From NCBI RefSeq assembly GCF_019091085.1, contig NZ_JAGXJY010000001.1:744001-808000 (forward strand): a DNA stretch of 64,000 nucleotides, given 5' to 3'. Of this stretch, positions 62,981 through 64,000 are shown in pieces; the first letter of the stretch is position 1; every line of letters begins with the position of its first letter. The translations under genes were made by a program, and so were the position numbers. The notes beneath the pieces were generated by a model. The model was not told the origin of the DNA, did no database searches, and saw only the letters and a program-made list of their open reading frames with translations. The DNA is from Mesorhizobium sp. GbtcB19 (lineage in GTDB: Bacteria; Pseudomonadota; Alphaproteobacteria; Rhizobiales; Rhizobiaceae).

Positions 62981-63732
62981 CAATTGCCCTCCGGCCGGTT
63001 CTCGAACAGCGTCGAGCGGCGCCCGCGCAGCACGATGTCGAACTTGTAGGCGAGCGCGTCCATCGGGATCGTCGCGTGCATGTCCAGCGCGGCGATCAGC
63101 GCCTCGATGGCGGCCTTGTCCGCAATGCCGCCGACGATCGGGCAGCGCCAGATCAGCGGGTCGCCCTCGAAATACATCTGCGTGATCAGCCGCTGCGCGA
63201 AGCCGTGGCCGAACACCGAAAAATGGATATGCGCCGGGCGCCAGTCGTTCGGGCCATTCGGCCATGGATAGGGTCCGGGCCTCACCGTGCGAAAGACATA
63301 GCCCCCGTCCTCGCCGGTGATCGCGCGGCCGCAGCCGCCGAAATTCGGATCGAGCGGCGCGAGATACCCGTCCTTCTTGTGGCGGTAGCGGCCGCCGGCA
63401 TTGGCCTGCCAGAATTCGAGCAGCACGCCCGGCACGCCTTTGCCGCGCTCGTCCAGCACGCGTCCATGGACGATGATGCGCTCACCGATGGCGCTCTCGC
63501 CGGGGTTGGCGAAGTTGTGGATCAGGTCGTTGTCGAGCTCGCCGAGCATCGCGTGCCCGAACACCGGGCCGGTCAGCTCCGACAGCGTGTTGTCGAACGA
63601 CAGCAGCGCTTTCTGCGGCGAGCGCAGCACCGAGCTCTTGTAGCCCGGCGTGAACGCCGGCGGATGCCATTGCCGGTCGCGCTGGAAGAAGGCGCCGGTC
63701 TCCGGCGCCCGGTTGGAGCCGCGCTCAGCCAT
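62980..63732 (-). CDS. pcaH: Protocatechuate 3,4-dioxygenase beta subunit
   Basis: 250 residues, catalytic chain with non-heme Fe(III). The iron ligands are in the expected places: Tyr in [19 protein letters not shown] (near 123), the second Tyr in GPYPWP, and His residues in [14 protein letters not shown] (near 170). [20 protein letters not shown] near 100 is the intradiol motif. ATG 63732 is used; it overlaps pcaC by 8 bases. Cleaves protocatechuate to 3-carboxymuconate. Confidence 0.94.
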   Translation of the reverse strand: MAERGSNRAPETGAFFQRDRQWHPPAFTPGYKSSVLRSPQKALLSFDNTLSELTGPVFGHAMLGELDNDLIHNFANPGESAIGERIIVHGRVLDERGKGVPGVLLEFWQANAGGRYRHKKDGYLAPLDPNFGGCGRAITGEDGGYVFRTVRPGPYPWPNGPNDWRPAHIHFSVFGHGFAQRLITQMYFEGDPLIWRCPIVGGIADKAAIEALIAALDMHATIPMDALAYKFDIVLRGRRSTLFENRPEGN

Positions 63733-64000
63733 GGGCGGTCTTGGCTCCGTCCATCTGCGCGAACACTTCCTTGGCGATCTTGAAGGCGCGGTTGGCGGCC
63801 GGCACACCGGCATAGATCGCGACATGCAGGAAGGCCTCGCAGATGTCGTCGCGCGAGGCGCCGGTGTTGGCGGTGGCGCGCACATGCATGGCGACTTCCT
63901 CGTCATGGCCGAGCGCGGCAAGCAGCGCCAGCGTCACGATCGAGCGCTCGCGCCTCGACCAGCCTGGCCGCGCCCACACTGTTCCCCAGGCGGCCTCGGT
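63725..64000 (-). CDS. pcaC: 4-carboxymuconolactone decarboxylase, N-terminus beyond window
   Basis: The last 91 residues are visible, reading [20 protein letters not shown] then [20 protein letters not shown], the PcaC signature. The C-terminus ends [12 protein letters not shown]. It converts 4-carboxymuconolactone to 3-oxoadipate enol-lactone. It overlaps pcaH by 8 bases. The missing start and probably pcaD and the pcaQ regulator lie to the right, following the usual rhizobial order pcaDCHGB. Confidence 0.93.
   Translation of the reverse strand, partial: TEAAWGTVWARPGWSRRERSIVTLALLAALGHDEEVAMHVRATANTGASRDDICEAFLHVAIYAGVPAANRAFKIAKEVFAQMDGAKTAHG

Overview
The window is 64 kb of GC-rich DNA with overlapping, same-strand operons, Frc/Rbs-type sugar importers, a rhizopine-type (Moc) gene set and beta-ketoadipate genes. 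This points to an alphaproteobacterium of the Rhizobiales, most like Mesorhizobium. The species cannot be fixed from sequence reading alone. No rRNA, tRNA, CRISPR array, phage or conjugation gene was seen. Nearly everything is catabolic: five complete ABC importers (CUT2, CUT1 and polyamine type), two MFS carriers, their local regulators and the enzymes that would process what they import.

Layout. (1) 1-6544: a gntK-terminated CUT2 sugar-importer operon (minus) under a GntR-like LacI repressor, with a perfect palindromic operator. (2) 6710-9167: MFS carrier, DUF3175 protein, FadR-type regulator. (3) 9270-14575: two dehydrogenases and a divergently arranged CUT2 importer; two promoter regions share a TTGTCAGACAA-type palindrome. 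(4) 14920-23748: AraC regulator and a molybdenum-hydroxylase cluster (CoxG, M, S, L-like, MoxR/CoxD, VWA/CoxE), whose large subunit is split into two genes, then an amidohydrolase and an AhpD-like protein. (5) 23912-25260: a decayed IS1111-type element inserted in a palindromic intergenic repeat. (6) 25492-32344: a CUT2 importer operon in which one permease is fused to a strictosidine-synthase/SMP-30-like beta-propeller, with a second free-standing propeller. (7) 32622-36669: a DHA2 drug exporter, an ornithine-cyclodeaminase homologue and an aromatic ammonia-lyase homologue lacking the MIO triad. (8) 36680-49431: an 11-gene operon (minus) with a CUT1 importer carrying two different ATPases, Gfo/Idh, isomerase, epimerase, MocD/MocE-like oxygenase and Rieske protein, and a PanB-like protein, with a divergent LacI regulator. 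(9) 49465-56052: a polyamine-type ABC importer in one operon with a PfkB kinase, an ADP-ribosylglycohydrolase and a HutC-type GntR regulator. (10) 56390-64000: 4-hydroxybenzoate/protocatechuate catabolism: an IclR regulator, pcaIJF, and a convergent pcaC-H-G-B-pobA operon running off the window end.

The most unusual items are the permease-propeller fusion, the MIO-less lyase paired with an OCD-like protein, the two-ATPase importer in which each ATPase is degenerate at the complementary position, the split molybdenum subunit, the rhizopine-like operon with a metal-ligand-less PanB homologue, and the ribosyl-hydrolase/kinase/polyamine-importer operon. Substrates for all of these are inferred, not shown.
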